From Rothia similimucilaginosa (GTDB taxonomy: Bacteria > Actinomycetota > Actinomycetes > Actinomycetales > Micrococcaceae): a stretch of DNA of 64,000 nt. The notes beneath the pieces are model-generated. The model did not search any database. It was not told the DNA's origin and saw only the letters and a list, made by a program, of their open reading frames with translations. Position 1 is the first letter of the stretch, and each line of letters opens with the position of its first letter. The stretch lies in NCBI RefSeq assembly GCF_029850875.1, contig NZ_JAOVAM010000005.1, positions 1 through 64,000 on the forward strand. The letters are read 5' to 3'. The translations under genes and the position numbers were made by a program. Shown here piece after piece: positions 1-10,883 of this stretch.

Positions 1-220
1 AGCGGGCACGCAGTGCATATGACGGGTGCAAACTATCCAGGTGCCTAATTTTGGGCATGAAAAACCTCCTACGCAACCGCTGAGGATTCGGATTCTGAGC
101 GAGCGAAGAACAAATCCGGATCCGAAGCCGCGGAGCGCCAGCGGAGCGGGCACGCAGTGCATATGACGGGTGCAAACTATCCAGGTGCCTAATTTTGGGT
201 ATGAAAAAACCTCCTACGCA
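1..220. repeat. Direct repeat of about 75 bp (two copies) downstream of ffs
   Basis: Positions 1-75 and 145-220 are almost identical: one base substitution (ggc/ggt in the ttgggc/ttgggt stretch) and one A-run length difference, with a period of about 144 bp. Each copy ends in the cctcctacg block that forms the 3' strand of the closing helix of the SRP RNA. Each copy also carries gacgggtgc in the orientation opposite to the same word inside ffs, which creates an 11-bp inverted repeat (163-173 against 218-228). The first copy touches the window edge, so more copies may lie to the left. No protein-coding signal is seen here. Confidence 0.85.
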
Positions 221-297
221 CCCGTCATAGCTCGAATACCCTTGCTACCTTCCGGTCCTGGGGGAGTTTTCCAAGATAACGCCACGTAAGAGGCAAG
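205..297 (-). ncRNA. ffs: Small bacterial signal recognition particle RNA (4.5S-like)
   Basis: Read on the minus strand, the sequence contains the conserved SRP domain IV core CAGGACCGGAAGGTAGCAAG, which forms the symmetric loop and GGAA tetraloop bound by Ffh. The flanks pair as expected for the small SRP RNA. CCTCTTACG near 293-285 pairs with CGTAGGAGG near 218-210, and CGTTAT pairs with ATGACG inside it. A T-run follows the 3' strand and may end the transcript. The RNA scaffolds the Ffh particle for co-translational targeting of membrane proteins. It lies next to dnaX, a common actinobacterial arrangement. The exact ends are inferred from pairing. Confidence 0.9.
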
Positions 298-496
298 AAC
301 CAGTGTACCGGATTTTTGGGTTCTTGGGAATTCGGCGTGTCTGCGGTATTTCTGTGGGCATACATATCACCCGGGCGAGCATCCGGGGTGGTGGTGTGAT
401 GTGTTCGCTGGTGACTGTCGGCCACTCGGGCTGGGGGTAAAACGTCTAAAATGGTATGGATTGTCCTATCCGCACCCCCGAGTTGAAGAGGTTGCC

Positions 497-3313
497 GTGA
501 GCACTGCCCTTTATCGTCGTTATCGTCCCGAGACCTTTGCTGAGGTTATCGGGCAGGAGCACGTGACCGAACCTCTTATGGTCGCCCTGGAGAAGAACCG
601 TGTAAATCACGCGTACCTGTTCTCGGGTCCGCGTGGTTGCGGTAAGACCACGTCGGCGCGTATTTTGGCGCGTTGTTTGAACTGTGCGCAGGGTCCGACT
701 CCTACTCCGTGTGGTGTGTGTGATTCGTGCCGTGAGCTCTCGCGTGATGGTGGCGGTTCCCTTGATGTGATTGAGATGGACGCGGCGAGCCACGGCGGTG
801 TGGATCATGCCCGTGACCTGCGTGAGCGCGCTACTTTGGCGCCGGTGCGTGACCGTTACAAAATCTTCATTATTGATGAGGCGCATATGGTGACCCGTGA
901 GGGTTTCAATGCGCTACTAAAGATCGTAGAGGAGCCGCCGGAGCACGTGAAGTTTATCTTCGCGACGACTGAGCCGAATAAGGTGCTGGGTACTATTCGT
1001 TCGCGTACTCACCATTACCCGTTCCGTCTGGTTCCGCCGGAGGTTCTTCTGCCATTCCTTCAGGGTCTGTGCGACCAAGAGCAGGTGGCTGTAGAGCCGG
1101 GTGTGCTGCAGCTGGTGATTCGTGCTGGTGGCGGTTCGGTGCGTGATTCGCTGTCGATTCTTGATCAGCTGATGGCTGGTGCGTCTTCGCAGAGCGGTAT
1201 TGAGTATGACCGTGCGGTAGCACTGCTGGGTTATACCCACGCACAGCTTCTGGATGAGGTTATTGAGGCGTTGGGTGCGAAGGATGCGCCGACTCTCTTT
1301 GGTGCGGTTTCTCGTGTGGTGGCGACTGGTCAGGATCCTCGCCGTTTTGTGGAGGATTTACTCGAGCGTCTACGTGATTTGATTGTGGTGAAGGCTGTTC
1401 CACAGGCTGCCGGTCAGATCTTGCAGGGTATTCCGCAAGATCAGTTGGAGCGTTTGGCTCAGCAGGCTCAGGCTCTGGGTGAGCGTGAGCTGACGGTTGC
1501 TGCGGGTACGGCACATGAGACTTTGAATGGTATGACAGGTGCGGCGAATCCGCAGCTTCAGCTGGAGTTGCTGTGTGCTCGTCTGCTTCTGCCTGCGGTG
1601 GAGAATTCTGCCGGTGGCACTGAGGTTGCGGCATTGGCTTCTCGACTGCAGGTGTTGGAGCGTCGCGTGGTTTCTGGTTCTGCTGGTTCAGTTCCGGCGC
1701 AGGATGGCATGTCTGTTGCTCGTGCGGCAGGTATGGCGGCAGCTGGCCTGGCGCCTAAGACTCAGACTCCTAATGCGCAGGTTCCTAGCACCCCGATTCA
1801 GGAAGCGGTTCAGGAGCCGGCTCAGCCCGTGCAGCAGCTTACTTCCCAGCAGGTACCCCCTCAACAGAGCGGCTCTCAGCAGGCTAGCGCCGGTGCTCCC
1901 CCGCTGGCGGGCGCGCCCCTTAGCACTGTACCTCTGGCACGGACCGTGCAGGCCCCTGCACCTCAGGTTGGTGCTCCCCTGGCGGGTAACACCCCTGCAG
2001 CACCTCATGCTCCGGAGGCTCCGAATGCCCCGACTTCTGCTGCAGCTGATGCCACTGCGTCGGGTACCCCCTCCGCGCCTTTGAAGCTTAACCCGAACGA
2101 TCCGCTGGCGGCTGTTCAGGGTAATTGGCGTGCCATCCTTAACCGAATGAGCATTCCGGGTGCGGCGGAGCAGCTGATGAAGGTGCATCCAGCCCGGATG
2201 GACGACGCGACCCTGTACGTGAGCGCCGACATTGCGACTTTGCATGCGGTTAAGGGCTTTGTACCCGAGCTGACCGCCCGCGTGAGTGAGTTCCTGCGCC
2301 GTCAGGTGACCATTCACGCTCAGGTGGCGAAGCCCGGTGAGCAGGCCAGGCCTGCAGTTCAGCCTGCCCCTGTAGCTCAGTCCACAGCCCCCAGTGCTGC
2401 CGCAACGCAGCCTGCAGTTCCGGCGGCTGTCGCCCCGCAGGCGTCTCAACCGTCCGTTCAGCAGACTCCCCCGCAGTCCGCGCAGCCGGCGCCACTGGCT
2501 GATGGTCTGCGCGGCGGTGAGGATGCGTGGCGTCGCCACGGTCAGCCGCTGACCGGCGCAAACACCCCCGAGTCTACGAGCGTGGATGCGCCCCTGGGTG
2601 CATGGGAGGTTGCCACGATTCCGCAGAGCGCCACCGAGGAGGCACCTCAGCAGGCTGCCCCGGTTGCCCCGCAGGCACCGGCTGGCCCGCTTGCACCTGA
2701 GCCCCCGGTAGCCCAGCAGGTTCCGGTTGCTCCGGCGGGCGGTTTTGGTGAACGTGATTCCTTTGCGGCCTCCGGTAGTGGGGTTCCACAGCAGGAGAGC
2801 GCTGCTGAACCCCAGCATGCCCCAAATCCCCAGGGTGAGCCGGAGTCTCCGTTCTCGCAGGAGCCCCCTCACCTGGAGGAACCTCCGTATGAGGAGGAGC
2901 CCACCTTTGAGGATGAGCCTGCCTACACTGAACCGGTTGAGGCACCCGCGATGCCCGCAGCGCCTGTAATGCCTGCTACGCATGCAGCACCGGCTGGTCC
3001 GCTCGCTACTCCGGTTGCCCCAACAGACCCCCTTGCTGCGGCAGGTCCGTTGGCAGAGACACCGCAGACGACTGCGGCTGATAATACTCCAGCAAGCGAT
3101 GTGAAGCCCGCAGCGCCAGCTTCTAACGCACCTACCGTGCCGACTCCTAACGCACCGGCGGGACCGGCTCGCCCGCCACACGCCGCATCCGATGAAGACT
3201 ACGTCTCTGAGGATGACGAGAAGCTCGAAAACAGCGCCTTTATCGGTTTGCGCGCTATCGAAAAAATTATTGGGGGCACCGTCATTGACGAACGCCCCCT
3301 GCACCAGCCCTAA
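497..3313 (+). CDS. dnaX: DNA polymerase III subunits gamma and tau
   Basis: Clamp-loader ATPase of the replicase, 938 aa. The GTG at 497 is chosen because it gives the family N-terminus [13 protein letters not shown] behind an AGAGG ribosome site; an earlier in-frame ATG at 401 would add an atypical 32 residues. Walker A GPRGCGKT is at residues 44-51, the zinc-binding cysteines at 60, 63, 72, 75 and 78, and the Walker B DEAH at 127-130. The TRSR-type arginine motif is about 50 residues further on. Residues from about 420 on are a very long Pro/Ala/Gln-rich tract. It encloses one ordered block (about 530-620, with [13 protein letters not shown]), probably the tau region, and ends in an acidic tail ([13 protein letters not shown]). 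The protein is much longer than the E. coli tau (about 640 aa). Whether a shorter gamma form is made is not evident. Confidence 0.96.
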   Translation: MSTALYRRYRPETFAEVIGQEHVTEPLMVALEKNRVNHAYLFSGPRGCGKTTSARILARCLNCAQGPTPTPCGVCDSCRELSRDGGGSLDVIEMDAASHGGVDHARDLRERATLAPVRDRYKIFIIDEAHMVTREGFNALLKIVEEPPEHVKFIFATTEPNKVLGTIRSRTHHYPFRLVPPEVLLPFLQGLCDQEQVAVEPGVLQLVIRAGGGSVRDSLSILDQLMAGASSQSGIEYDRAVALLGYTHAQLLDEVIEALGAKDAPTLFGAVSRVVATGQDPRRFVEDLLERLRDLIVVKAVPQAAGQILQGIPQDQLERLAQQAQALGERELTVAAGTAHETLNGMTGAANPQLQLELLCARLLLPAVENSAGGTEVAALASRLQVLERRVVSGSAGSVPAQDGMSVARAAGMAAAGLAPKTQTPNAQVPSTPIQEAVQEPAQPVQQLTSQQVPPQQSGSQQASAGAPPLAGAPLSTVPLARTVQAPAPQVGAPLAGNTPAAPHAPEAPNAPTSAAADATASGTPSAPLKLNPNDPLAAVQGNWRAILNRMSIPGAAEQLMKVHPARMDDATLYVSADIATLHAVKGFVPELTARVSEFLRRQVTIHAQVAKPGEQARPAVQPAPVAQSTAPSAAATQPAVPAAVAPQASQPSVQQTPPQSAQPAPLADGLRGGEDAWRRHGQPLTGANTPESTSVDAPLGAWEVATIPQSATEEAPQQAAPVAPQAPAGPLAPEPPVAQQVPVAPAGGFGERDSFAASGSGVPQQESAAEPQHAPNPQGEPESPFSQEPPHLEEPPYEEEPTFEDEPAYTEPVEAPAMPAAPVMPATHAAPAGPLATPVAPTDPLAAAGPLAETPQTTAADNTPASDVKPAAPASNAPTVPTPNAPAGPARPPHAASDEDYVSEDDEKLENSAFIGLRAIEKIIGGTVIDERPLHQP

Positions 3314-3331
3314 CACGGGGTCGTAGGTGCC

Positions 3332-3360
3332 GCGCCCGCCATCGCACCGATGGCGGGCGC
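3332..3360. terminator. Hairpin after dnaX
   Basis: A perfect 13-bp stem (GCGCCCGCCATCG with its complement) closes a 3-nt loop just after the dnaX stop. No T-run follows, so it may be a terminator or an mRNA 3' stabiliser separating dnaX from recR. Confidence 0.6.
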
Positions 3361-3483
3361 ACTCATTCCACCCGCATACTCGCTACGCGAAACGCCCCTA
3401 AACTGTCGGGGGTTGGGTGCATACTCATAACGTCGCCCAAGAACAACACACCAGCACGACACACCACATCTGAAGGAGAAGCC

Positions 3484-4629
3484 ATGTACGAGGGAGCAGT
3501 TCAAAACCTCATTGACGAGCTCGGCCGCCTGCCGGGTGTGGGCCCCAAGTCGGCTCAGCGCATCGCTTTTCACATTCTGAATGCGGATGCTGCCGATATG
3601 GCGCGCCTAGCCAACGCCATTTCCACGGTGAAGACCAGCGTGAGCTTCTGCGAAGAGTGCGGCAATGTTTCCGAGACGAAGCTGTGCACCATCTGTCGTG
3701 ATGAGCGCCGCGACCCGTCCGTGTTGTGTGTGGTCGAAGAATCAAAGGATGTGGTGGCGATTGAGCGCACCCGTTCTTTTACCGGCCGCTACCATGTGCT
3801 CGGTGGCGCCATTAACCCGCTGGCGGGTGTGGGCCCGGAGCAGTTGCGTATTCGTGAGCTGGTGTCCCGCCTGGCGGATGAGCGCATTCAGGAGATTATT
3901 CTGGCAATGGATCCGAACCTTGAGGGTGAGGCAACCGCAACCTACCTGTCACGCATGCTTGTGCCTCTGGGTGTGCGCCTATCGCGTCTGGCGTCGGGTC
4001 TGCCGGTCGGCGGCGATCTGGAGTACGCGGACGAGATTACCCTAGGCCGCGCGTTGGAGGGCCGCCGCGTTATTAGCGAGGGCACAGCGGTGGCTCATAC
4101 TGCCGCCGAGGACTTTGAGCGCGTGAACCGCGAGGAGGAACAGGAGCGTGAGCAGGCGGCTCAGGTTCAGGCTCAGGAGGCGAAGCAGAGTCGTCGCCGC
4201 TGGAATTCGAGCATGTTTGATGACCTGGATTCTGAGGATTCTGCCGGTGCCCGCAGGGAGGCACCCGCCGCTGAGGGTGTGCAGGGCACAGTTGATGAGC
4301 AGCTGATTGAGCAGGTTCTGCAGGAGGCTGAGGAATTCGGCGACAAGGAATCCGGCGAGGAGGTCTCACCCGCCGATTCTGCTAATACTGAAACCACCGC
4401 AGAAGCCACCCCTGATCTGGGCGAAGACTCCGGCAAGGACGCCCCAGCGAGTACCGCCTCCGAACCCGCCGAAGCACCCGTAGCCGAGCAGGCAGAAAAT
4501 GCGCCGGAGGTGTTCCGCACCCCCGACTATGAAGAGAAGATCCGCTCGATTCAGAACGCCCCGTTGCGTACCCCGAAGCCGGATGTTCCGCCGCTGCCGG
4601 GTGTCACTTACGTGAACCCGTGGACATAA
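3484..4629 (+). CDS. recR: Recombination protein RecR with long acidic C-terminal extension
   Basis: RecR works with RecO and RecF to load RecA at single-stranded gaps. Residues 1-198 form a complete RecR: a helix-hairpin-helix with [11 protein letters not shown], a four-cysteine zinc finger (C56, C59, C68, C71) and a Toprim domain (VVEESKDV, then [12 protein letters not shown]), ending at the usual GRRV. Residues 199-381 form an unusual extension of about 180 aa rich in Glu, Ala and Ser, which starts with a charged helix ([16 protein letters not shown]) and ends with a Pro-rich segment. Typical RecR is about 200 aa. The start follows AAGGAGAAGCC. dnaX and recR are neighbours in many bacteria. 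The tail looks disordered and its role is unknown. Confidence 0.95.
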   Translation: MYEGAVQNLIDELGRLPGVGPKSAQRIAFHILNADAADMARLANAISTVKTSVSFCEECGNVSETKLCTICRDERRDPSVLCVVEESKDVVAIERTRSFTGRYHVLGGAINPLAGVGPEQLRIRELVSRLADERIQEIILAMDPNLEGEATATYLSRMLVPLGVRLSRLASGLPVGGDLEYADEITLGRALEGRRVISEGTAVAHTAAEDFERVNREEEQEREQAAQVQAQEAKQSRRRWNSSMFDDLDSEDSAGARREAPAAEGVQGTVDEQLIEQVLQEAEEFGDKESGEEVSPADSANTETTAEATPDLGEDSGKDAPASTASEPAEAPVAEQAENAPEVFRTPDYEEKIRSIQNAPLRTPKPDVPPLPGVTYVNPWT

Positions 4630-4816
4630 AAACTCGCCTCCGCGGGCTTGCCGCACCCACCTCCACATTCCGCATCACTACCGCGTAATACTACGTAATA
4701 TTTCACGGGACAATACATACGGGTGCACAGTTCGCCGCTTGTGCTGAACGCCGTCTACTATAAACGAGAGGCCGGCGTCTGCCGGTAGCACACAAGTAAC
4801 TGACCTGGAGATATCA

Positions 4817-6112
4817 ATGAGCCTGATCGTCCAAAAGTTCGGCGGTTCCTCCGTAGCGGATGCGGAGGGTATCAAACGCGTTGCCCGCCGCGTCGTGGAC
4901 ACTCAGAAGGCAGGTAACGATGTAGTCGTCGTGGTGTCCGCTATGGGTGACACCACCGATGAGCTGCTCGACCTTGCCGCAGAGGTCACCAGCAATGTCA
5001 CTCCTTCCCGTGAGCTGGACATGCTGCTGACTGCCGGTGAACGCATTTCGACCGCAATCCTGTCGATGGCAATTAACGACCTGGGTGCTAAGGCCCAGTC
5101 TTTCACTGGTTCTCAGGCTGGCATGATTACCGACGGCGTGCACGGTTCTGCGCGTCTGGTAGAGGTCAAGCCGGAGCGTATCCGCGAGTCGATTGACGCC
5201 GGCAATATTGCGATTGTTGCTGGTTTCCAGGGTATGAACCGTCAGAGCGGCGATATTACGACTCTGGGCCGTGGCGGTTCTGATACGACCGCTGTTGCGC
5301 TGGCAGCTGCACTGAACGCTGACGTGTGCGAGATTTACTCGGATGTTGACGGCGTGTTCACTGCTGACCCGCGCATCGTTCCGACCGCGCATAAGCTGGA
5401 TACCGTCACCAGTGAAGAGATGCTGGAGATGGCGGCAAATGGTGCGAAGATTCTGCACCTGCGCTGTGTCGAGTATGCTCGCCGTTTTAATTTGAAGCTT
5501 CATGTGCGTTCTTCGTTCTCGAACCTTGAAGGCACCATTGTGATCCCGGAGGACTCCGCGGAACTGACCCCCACCCATCTGAAGGAGATTCCCTTGGAAC
5601 AGCCCCTGATTTCTGGTGTTGCACACGATCGTAGCCAGGCGAAGATTACCGTTGTTGGCGTTCCGGACGTTCCCGGTTCGGCAGCTAAGGTGTTCGGCCT
5701 GATCAACGAGGCGAAGGTTAACCTGGACATGATTGTTCAGAACGTGCCGACTGACCGCCCGAACGTGACCGATATTTCCTTCACTCTGGATCAGGCTCAG
5801 GGCGATGCTGCGCTGAAGGCGCTGAAGGCTGCGCAGGCTGAGCTGGGCTTCCAGGAGGTTATTTACAACGAGTCGGTTGGTAAGCTGTCGCTGGTTGGCG
5901 CGGGTATGAAGACTAGCCCGGGCGTTTCGTTCACTTTCTTTGACGCACTGTCTTCTGCTGGTGTGAACATTGACATGATTTCGACTTCTGAGATTCGTAT
6001 TTCTGTGATTACTGAGCTGAGCAAGCTGGATGAGGCTGTGCGCGCGGTGCACACTGCGTTCGGCTTGGACACTGAGGGCGAGGCTACTGTTTACGGTGGT
6101 ACTGGCCGCTAG
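4817..6112 (+). CDS. lysC: Aspartate kinase
   Basis: It phosphorylates aspartate to aspartyl-4-phosphate, the entry step to lysine, threonine, methionine and diaminopimelate. The kinase domain begins with KFGGSSVAD (residues 7-15), and the FTADPR motif for aspartate and nucleotide binding is present. The C-terminal third carries two ACT domains (around [14 protein letters not shown] and [11 protein letters not shown]), the usual site of lysine/threonine feedback. At 431 aa it fits the alpha subunit of the Corynebacterium/Mycobacterium enzymes. The usual partner asd does not follow; the next gene is unrelated. The start has a GGAG site upstream. Confidence 0.96.
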   Translation: MSLIVQKFGGSSVADAEGIKRVARRVVDTQKAGNDVVVVVSAMGDTTDELLDLAAEVTSNVTPSRELDMLLTAGERISTAILSMAINDLGAKAQSFTGSQAGMITDGVHGSARLVEVKPERIRESIDAGNIAIVAGFQGMNRQSGDITTLGRGGSDTTAVALAAALNADVCEIYSDVDGVFTADPRIVPTAHKLDTVTSEEMLEMAANGAKILHLRCVEYARRFNLKLHVRSSFSNLEGTIVIPEDSAELTPTHLKEIPLEQPLISGVAHDRSQAKITVVGVPDVPGSAAKVFGLINEAKVNLDMIVQNVPTDRPNVTDISFTLDQAQGDAALKALKAAQAELGFQEVIYNESVGKLSLVGAGMKTSPGVSFTFFDALSSAGVNIDMISTSEIRISVITELSKLDEAVRAVHTAFGLDTEGEATVYGGTGR

Positions 6113-6139
6113 GGCTCGTTTGTGAGCTGTACGCTTCGG

Positions 6140-6174
6140 GAGGGGCGGTACCGGGTTTTCTCGGCACCGCCCCT
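6140..6174 (+). terminator. Intrinsic terminator after lysC
   Basis: An AGGGGCGGT.ACCG stem closes over a TTTTCT loop with CGGCACCGCCCCT, and a T-rich tract follows at 6181-6188. Confidence 0.75.
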
Positions 6175-6209
6175 TCGTCGTATTTTTATGCATAGTTTAG
6201 GCTAGAAGC

Positions 6210-7160
6210 ATGAGTAGTGTTGTATTTTCCCAGGTGATGGATGCCCGCGAATGGCGTGCCGCCCAGTCAGCGCATGAGGCGCGTGCCGGCCGCTACGCCG
6301 ACCCGTTTGCGCAGCGTCGCGCCCGCCACGAGGCGCACCCCGTGGAGGACTTCCTCTTCACCTACTACACGCTCAAGCCCGGCCAGTTTAAGCGCTGGCA
6401 CCCCGGCGCCGGCATCATCCTGCTGGATGCACCCGAGCGCGCCTCCTGGCGTTTTTACCGGCCCGCAACCGAACAGGAGCTCCTTGACGCTGGCTGCACT
6501 CCCGAGGTGGCGCGCACCCAGGCAGAGGCCGCCTCCGCCGTCACCGTGGACGTCACCGATTTTGTGGAACGCCGCGCTACCGCTCTTGCTTTTACTCATG
6601 AAATTCTGCGCAATACCGCGGCGAAGAAGGGGCAGTTCGGCTGCTTTGGCATGCACGAGTGGGCGATGGCATACAAGTCAGTGGAGAACAATATCCGCCA
6701 CGACTACCTGCAGTTGCGCCTGGGTGCGGAGGGCACGGACCATGTGGTGGAGAAGCACCGCATCCGTTGCTCCCACTTTGATGCGTTCCGTTTCTTTATG
6801 CCGCAGGCCGCACCCATGAACGAGCTGCAGCCGACCCGCGAGTCCCAGCGTTTTTTGGAGCAGCCGGCGTGCCTACACGCGAATATGGACGTGTACAAGT
6901 GGGCATATAAACTGTTGCCGCTGGTTGATTCGACCCTGGTCATGGATTGTTTCGACCTAGCGTGGGATGCGCGCGAACTGGATATGCGCGCGGCCCCCTA
7001 CGATATTCGTGACTGGGGGTACGAACCGATTCCGGTGGAGACGACCGAGGGTAAGGCTGAGTACGTGCGGATTCAGCGTGAGCTCTCGGAGTATTCGATT
7101 GAGCTGCGTGAGCGCCTACTGAGGGTGTGCGAGCAGTATCTACCCCCGTTGGGTGATTAG
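6210..7160 (+). CDS. Conserved hypothetical protein, 316 aa
   Basis: A soluble 316-aa protein with no signal peptide or membrane segment. It is rich in Trp, Tyr, His and Arg, including DFLFTYYTLKPGQFKRWHPG, GQFGCFGMHEWAMAY and HRIRCSHFDAFRFF. Similar actinobacterial proteins have, as I recall, sometimes been labelled 3-methyladenine DNA glycosylase, but I see no helix-hairpin-helix or other glycosylase signature and do not endorse that. Histidine and cysteine occur close together in CFGMHEW and RCSHFD, which could suggest a metal site; that is speculation. The gene stands alone between the lysC terminator and the purSQL operon. Weak ribosome site. Confidence 0.75.
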   Translation: MSSVVFSQVMDAREWRAAQSAHEARAGRYADPFAQRRARHEAHPVEDFLFTYYTLKPGQFKRWHPGAGIILLDAPERASWRFYRPATEQELLDAGCTPEVARTQAEAASAVTVDVTDFVERRATALAFTHEILRNTAAKKGQFGCFGMHEWAMAYKSVENNIRHDYLQLRLGAEGTDHVVEKHRIRCSHFDAFRFFMPQAAPMNELQPTRESQRFLEQPACLHANMDVYKWAYKLLPLVDSTLVMDCFDLAWDARELDMRAAPYDIRDWGYEPIPVETTEGKAEYVRIQRELSEYSIELRERLLRVCEQYLPPLGD

Positions 7161-7361
7161 CGGCCGGTGTTCACCGGTTTGTCGGGAACTACTCGCGGAT
7201 GGGTTTCTAAGGCTCTGCTGCTGGCCCAGTGCATGAGAAAAAGACAGGTGATGGGTCGCTCATTTGTTCATTGGTAGGTCTCGCCATCTCACTTTTTGCT
7301 TCACTGGGGTAGAATGAGATACGGCTCATACAGAACCCACGCACCCAAGGAGTGCCCACAC

Positions 7362-7613
7362 ATGGCCCGTATTGTTGTTGATGTTATGCTCAAGCCCGAA
7401 ATTCTTGACCCGCAGGGTAAGGCTATTTCTCACGAGCTTCCCCGTATCGGCGTCGATTCCTTCGTGGATGTTCGCCAGGGTAAGCGCTTCGAGCTGACCG
7501 TCGAGGGTGAGGCTACTGAGGAGCACCTCGCAGTTGCCCGTAAGGCTGCTGAAGAGTTGCTGTCGAACCCTGTCATCGAAGACGTTGTGAACGTTTCGGT
7601 TCTGGAGGACTAA
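7362..7613 (+). CDS. purS: Phosphoribosylformylglycinamidine synthase subunit PurS
   Basis: A small 83-aa subunit that dimerises and bridges PurQ and PurL in the fourth step of purine synthesis. It shows the family pattern [20 protein letters not shown] near the N-terminus and [10 protein letters not shown] in the middle. The ATG at 7362 is chosen over an upstream in-frame start because CCAAGGAG lies 9-15 bases before it. It is the first gene of purS-purQ-purL, 5 bp before purQ. Confidence 0.95.
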   Translation: MARIVVDVMLKPEILDPQGKAISHELPRIGVDSFVDVRQGKRFELTVEGEATEEHLAVARKAAEELLSNPVIEDVVNVSVLED

Positions 7614-7618
7614 GACCT

Positions 7619-8431
7619 ATGGCTGAGTCCCTCGCACCTACTGAAGTCCCCCTGGTTGGCGACTTTTCTACTTATTCTCCGAACCCCGCTTTCGCCGATG
7701 CGCGCGTTGGCGTGGTGACTTTCCCCGGCACCCTGGATGACCGTGACGCTGCGCGTGCTGTCCGCCTGGCTGGCGGTACTGTTGTCGAGCTGTGGCACGA
7801 CGACGCTGATTTGAAGAACGTTGATGCCGTCATTATTCCTGGCGGTTTCTCCTATGGTGACTACCTGCGTGCCGGCGCTATTGCTGCGAAGGCTCCCGTG
7901 ATGCATTCGGTGATTGATGCCGCTAACGCTGCTGGTACCTCCGGTTCTGCTCCCCTGCCTGTTCTGGGTATTTGCAATGGTTTCCAGATTCTGACTGAGT
8001 CTCACCTGCTGCCCGGTTCGATGATTAAGAACGATCACCGCAAGTTCATTTGCCGTGACCAGGTTCTGCGCATTGAGAATAACTCCACCTCCTGGACGAG
8101 CAACTACGCTGCTGGCCAGGAGATTGTTGTTCCTCTGAAGAACCAGGACGGTCAGTATGTTGCTGACCCGAAGACTCTGGAAGCGCTGGAGGCTGAGGGC
8201 CGCGTGGTGTTCCGCTACGTTGGTTTCAACCCGAACGGTTCCCGTAACGACATTGCTGGCATCAGCAATGAGCGCGGTAACGTGGTCGGTCTGATGCCGC
8301 ACCCGGAGCACGCTGTGGAGCCTGGCTTCGGTCCTTCCTCTTCCGGTTTTGGTGAGGTTTCTCTGCGCGGTGGCGCCGATGGTCTCGGCGTATTCACCTC
8401 GGTTCTTGCCAACCTGATTAACGCCCGCTAA
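7619..8431 (+). CDS. purQ: Phosphoribosylformylglycinamidine synthase subunit PurQ (glutaminase)
   Basis: Class I glutamine amidotransferase subunit that supplies ammonia to PurL. The core begins at about residue 28 ([17 protein letters not shown]). The nucleophile elbow is [10 protein letters not shown] and the catalytic His/Glu pair is in LMPHPEHAV. Its 270 aa exceed the usual 225 or so because of an N-terminal extension of about 27 residues and some internal spacing; no better internal start is visible. Spacing to purS (5 bp) and purL (25 bp) indicates one operon. Confidence 0.95.
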   Translation: MAESLAPTEVPLVGDFSTYSPNPAFADARVGVVTFPGTLDDRDAARAVRLAGGTVVELWHDDADLKNVDAVIIPGGFSYGDYLRAGAIAAKAPVMHSVIDAANAAGTSGSAPLPVLGICNGFQILTESHLLPGSMIKNDHRKFICRDQVLRIENNSTSWTSNYAAGQEIVVPLKNQDGQYVADPKTLEALEAEGRVVFRYVGFNPNGSRNDIAGISNERGNVVGLMPHPEHAVEPGFGPSSSGFGEVSLRGGADGLGVFTSVLANLINAR

Positions 8432-8456
8432 CGCACGACAAGGATTCTAAGAAGTT

Positions 8457-10775
8457 ATGAGCGAAAAGCAGTTTAACCTCGACACCGTCGAGCACGCGGC
8501 GGCAACCCCGGACACTGAACTCCCCTGGGCTGAGCTGGGCCTGAAGGAGAACGAGTTCGAGGATATTAAGGAGATTCTTGGTCGCCGTCCTACCGCGGCT
8601 GAGCTGGCGATGTACTCGGTCATGTGGTCCGAGCACTGCTCCTATAAGTCTTCTAAGGTTCATCTGAAGCAGTTCGGTGCGAAGGTCACCGATGAGATGA
8701 AGAAGGACCTGATGGTCGGTATCGGCGAGAACGCCGGTGTGACCAACATTGGTGACGGCTGGGCTGTTACCTTCAAGATTGAGTCCCACAACCACCCGTC
8801 GTATGTGGAGCCTTACCAGGGTGCTGCTACCGGTGTGGGCGGTATTGTGCGTGACATTATTTCCATGGGTGCACGCCCGATTGCTGTGATGGATCCGCTG
8901 CGTTTCGGCGCGATTGATCACCCGGACACCGCCCGCGTTATTGGCGGCGTGGTTGCCGGTATTGGTGGTTACGGTAACTCCCTGGGCCTGCCGAACATCG
9001 GCGGCGAGGTTGAGTTCGATTCCTGCTACCAGGCAAACCCGCTGGTCAACGCACTGGCTGTGGGCATTATGCGCCACGAGGACATCCGCCTGGCGAACGC
9101 ATCGGGCGTGGGCAACAAGGTTGTTCTGTTCGGTGCACGCACCGGTGGCGACGGCATCGGCGGCGCGTCGGTGCTGGCTTCTGAGTCGTTCGATGACACC
9201 AAGCCTTCGAAGCGTCCTGCTGTTCAGGTGGGCGACCCCTTCGCTGAGAAGGTTCTGATTGAGTGCTGCCTGGAGCTGTTCAAGGGCTCCGTGGTTGAGG
9301 GTATTCAAGACCTGGGTGCTGCGGGTATTTCCTGCGCAACCAGCGAGCTGGCTTCTAACGGTGAGGGCGGCATGCACGTCGACCTTACCAAGGTTCTGCT
9401 GCGTGACCCCACTCTGACTCCAGGTGAGATTCTGATGTCTGAGTCTCAGGAGCGCATGATGGCTGTTGTCTCCCCCGAGAACGTGGAGCGCTTCGAAGCG
9501 ATCATGAATAAGTGGGGCGTGGAGTACTCCTTCCTCGGTGAGGTCACCGATTCTGGTCGCCTGGTCATCGAGTGGGACGGCGAGGTCATCGTGGATGTTG
9601 ACCCCCGCACCGTTGCACACGACGGCCCCACCTACGAGCGTCCTTACGCACGCCCCGAGTGGCAGGATGACCTGCAGGCTAACCACTTCACCGGTTCGCC
9701 TGCTGACGATTCCCGCCCGCGCGGTGAGGAGCTGGGCGAGGCAATCAAGGCGTTCATGGCGTCCCCGAACATGTGCTCCAAGTCCTGGATTACCAACCAG
9801 TACGACCGCTACGTTCAGGGCAACACCGCCCTGTCCATGCCGGACGATGGCGGCGTGGTGCGCGTGGACGAGAACACCAACCTCGGTGTTGCTCTGGCGA
9901 CCGACGCCTCCCCGCGTTTCACCTACCTGGATCCGTACGAGGGTGCTCGCGCGTCCTTGGCTGAGGCGTACCGTAACGTTGCGACCGTTGGTGCACGCCC
10001 CGTGGCTGTGTCTGACTGCCTGAACTTCGGCTCTCCCGAGGATCCGGACGTCATGTGGCAGTTCGCTGAGGCTGTTCGCGGCCTCGCTGATGGCTGCATG
10101 GAGCTGGGTGTTCCGGTGACCGGTGGTAACGTGTCCCTGTACAACCAGACCGGTGGCAAGGCTATTAACCCGACCCCCGTGGTGGCGATGATGGGTGTGA
10201 TGGATGACGTCACTCGCCGCACCCCTTCGGGTTGGGCTCCTGAGCATGACGGTCAGGCTATCTACCTGCTGGGTACTACTCGGGATGAGCTGGACGGCTC
10301 CGAGTGGGCTCGCTTCAAGGGCCACCTGGGCGGTCAGCCGCCGAAGGTTGATCTGACTCTGGAGCGTCAGCTGGGTGACATGCTGGTGAATATGTCTCGT
10401 GACGGCATGATTGATGCCGCACACGACGTGTCTGCTGGTGGTCTGGCTGCGGCTCTGTCGGAGGCTTGCCTGCGTTTCAACACCGGTGCCCGCATTGGTC
10501 TGGGTGAGGTTGCTGAGCGTGACGGCGTGGACCTGTTCACCATGCTGTTCTCTGAGTCCCTGGGCCGCGTTGTGGTTTCGGTTCCGCGTTCTGAGGAGGT
10601 GCGCTTCAAGGATATGTGCACTGCTCGCCAGTTCCCCTTCGCACGTATTGGTGTGGTGGATGCTAAGTCGAACGCTCTGGACTTCCAGGATGAGGTTTCT
10701 ATTGACCTGGATGAGCTGCGTGCAGCTCACGAGGGTACTCTCGCTTCTTACTTCGGTGAGGTTGCGAAGGGCTAG
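8457..10775 (+). CDS. purL: Phosphoribosylformylglycinamidine synthase subunit PurL
   Basis: ATP-dependent amidation of FGAR to FGAM, small-PurL type, 772 aa, as in Bacillus and actinobacteria. Family motifs include [12 protein letters not shown] near residue 60, ESHNHPS in the ATP-binding half, [10 protein letters not shown], and [15 protein letters not shown] in the second half. It is the last gene of the purSQL operon and is followed by a strong terminator. Confidence 0.97.
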   Translation: MSEKQFNLDTVEHAAATPDTELPWAELGLKENEFEDIKEILGRRPTAAELAMYSVMWSEHCSYKSSKVHLKQFGAKVTDEMKKDLMVGIGENAGVTNIGDGWAVTFKIESHNHPSYVEPYQGAATGVGGIVRDIISMGARPIAVMDPLRFGAIDHPDTARVIGGVVAGIGGYGNSLGLPNIGGEVEFDSCYQANPLVNALAVGIMRHEDIRLANASGVGNKVVLFGARTGGDGIGGASVLASESFDDTKPSKRPAVQVGDPFAEKVLIECCLELFKGSVVEGIQDLGAAGISCATSELASNGEGGMHVDLTKVLLRDPTLTPGEILMSESQERMMAVVSPENVERFEAIMNKWGVEYSFLGEVTDSGRLVIEWDGEVIVDVDPRTVAHDGPTYERPYARPEWQDDLQANHFTGSPADDSRPRGEELGEAIKAFMASPNMCSKSWITNQYDRYVQGNTALSMPDDGGVVRVDENTNLGVALATDASPRFTYLDPYEGARASLAEAYRNVATVGARPVAVSDCLNFGSPEDPDVMWQFAEAVRGLADGCMELGVPVTGGNVSLYNQTGGKAINPTPVVAMMGVMDDVTRRTPSGWAPEHDGQAIYLLGTTRDELDGSEWARFKGHLGGQPPKVDLTLERQLGDMLVNMSRDGMIDAAHDVSAGGLAAALSEACLRFNTGARIGLGEVAERDGVDLFTMLFSESLGRVVVSVPRSEEVRFKDMCTARQFPFARIGVVDAKSNALDFQDEVSIDLDELRAAHEGTLASYFGEVAKG

Positions 10776-10802
10776 TTTTCGACTAGTTTGAGACTAACGC
10801 CG

Positions 10803-10839
10803 AAAGGGGCGGATGCTTGTGAAAGCATCCGCCCCTTTT
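10803..10839. terminator. Terminator between purL and haem oxygenase
   Basis: A near-perfect stem (AAAGGGGCGGATGCTT with AAGCATCCGCCCCTTTT) has A-run and T-run flanks, so it can work for purL (plus) and for the converging haem oxygenase gene (minus). Confidence 0.92.
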
Positions 10840-10883
10840 GTTATGCCCGCAGGCTTGTGCGTTGGACGTTTAGGCGTTCAGGT

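Noticed and set aside
1-220. Direct repeats as a CRISPR array or insertion-sequence ends
   Set aside because: Only two copies with a 144-bp period, no spacer pattern, no transposase and no target-site duplication visible.
6210-7160. 3-methyladenine DNA glycosylase label for the 316-aa protein
   Set aside because: No helix-hairpin-helix or glycosylase catalytic signature can be seen; kept as unassigned.
8418-10730. Long open frame antisense to purL (about 770 codons)
   Set aside because: It mirrors the codon pattern of purL, has no ribosome site or known motif, and is Arg/His/Leu-rich, as expected for a reverse-frame shadow of a GC-rich gene. The same applies to long antisense frames opposite dnaX, lysC, oppDF, htaA and fprA.
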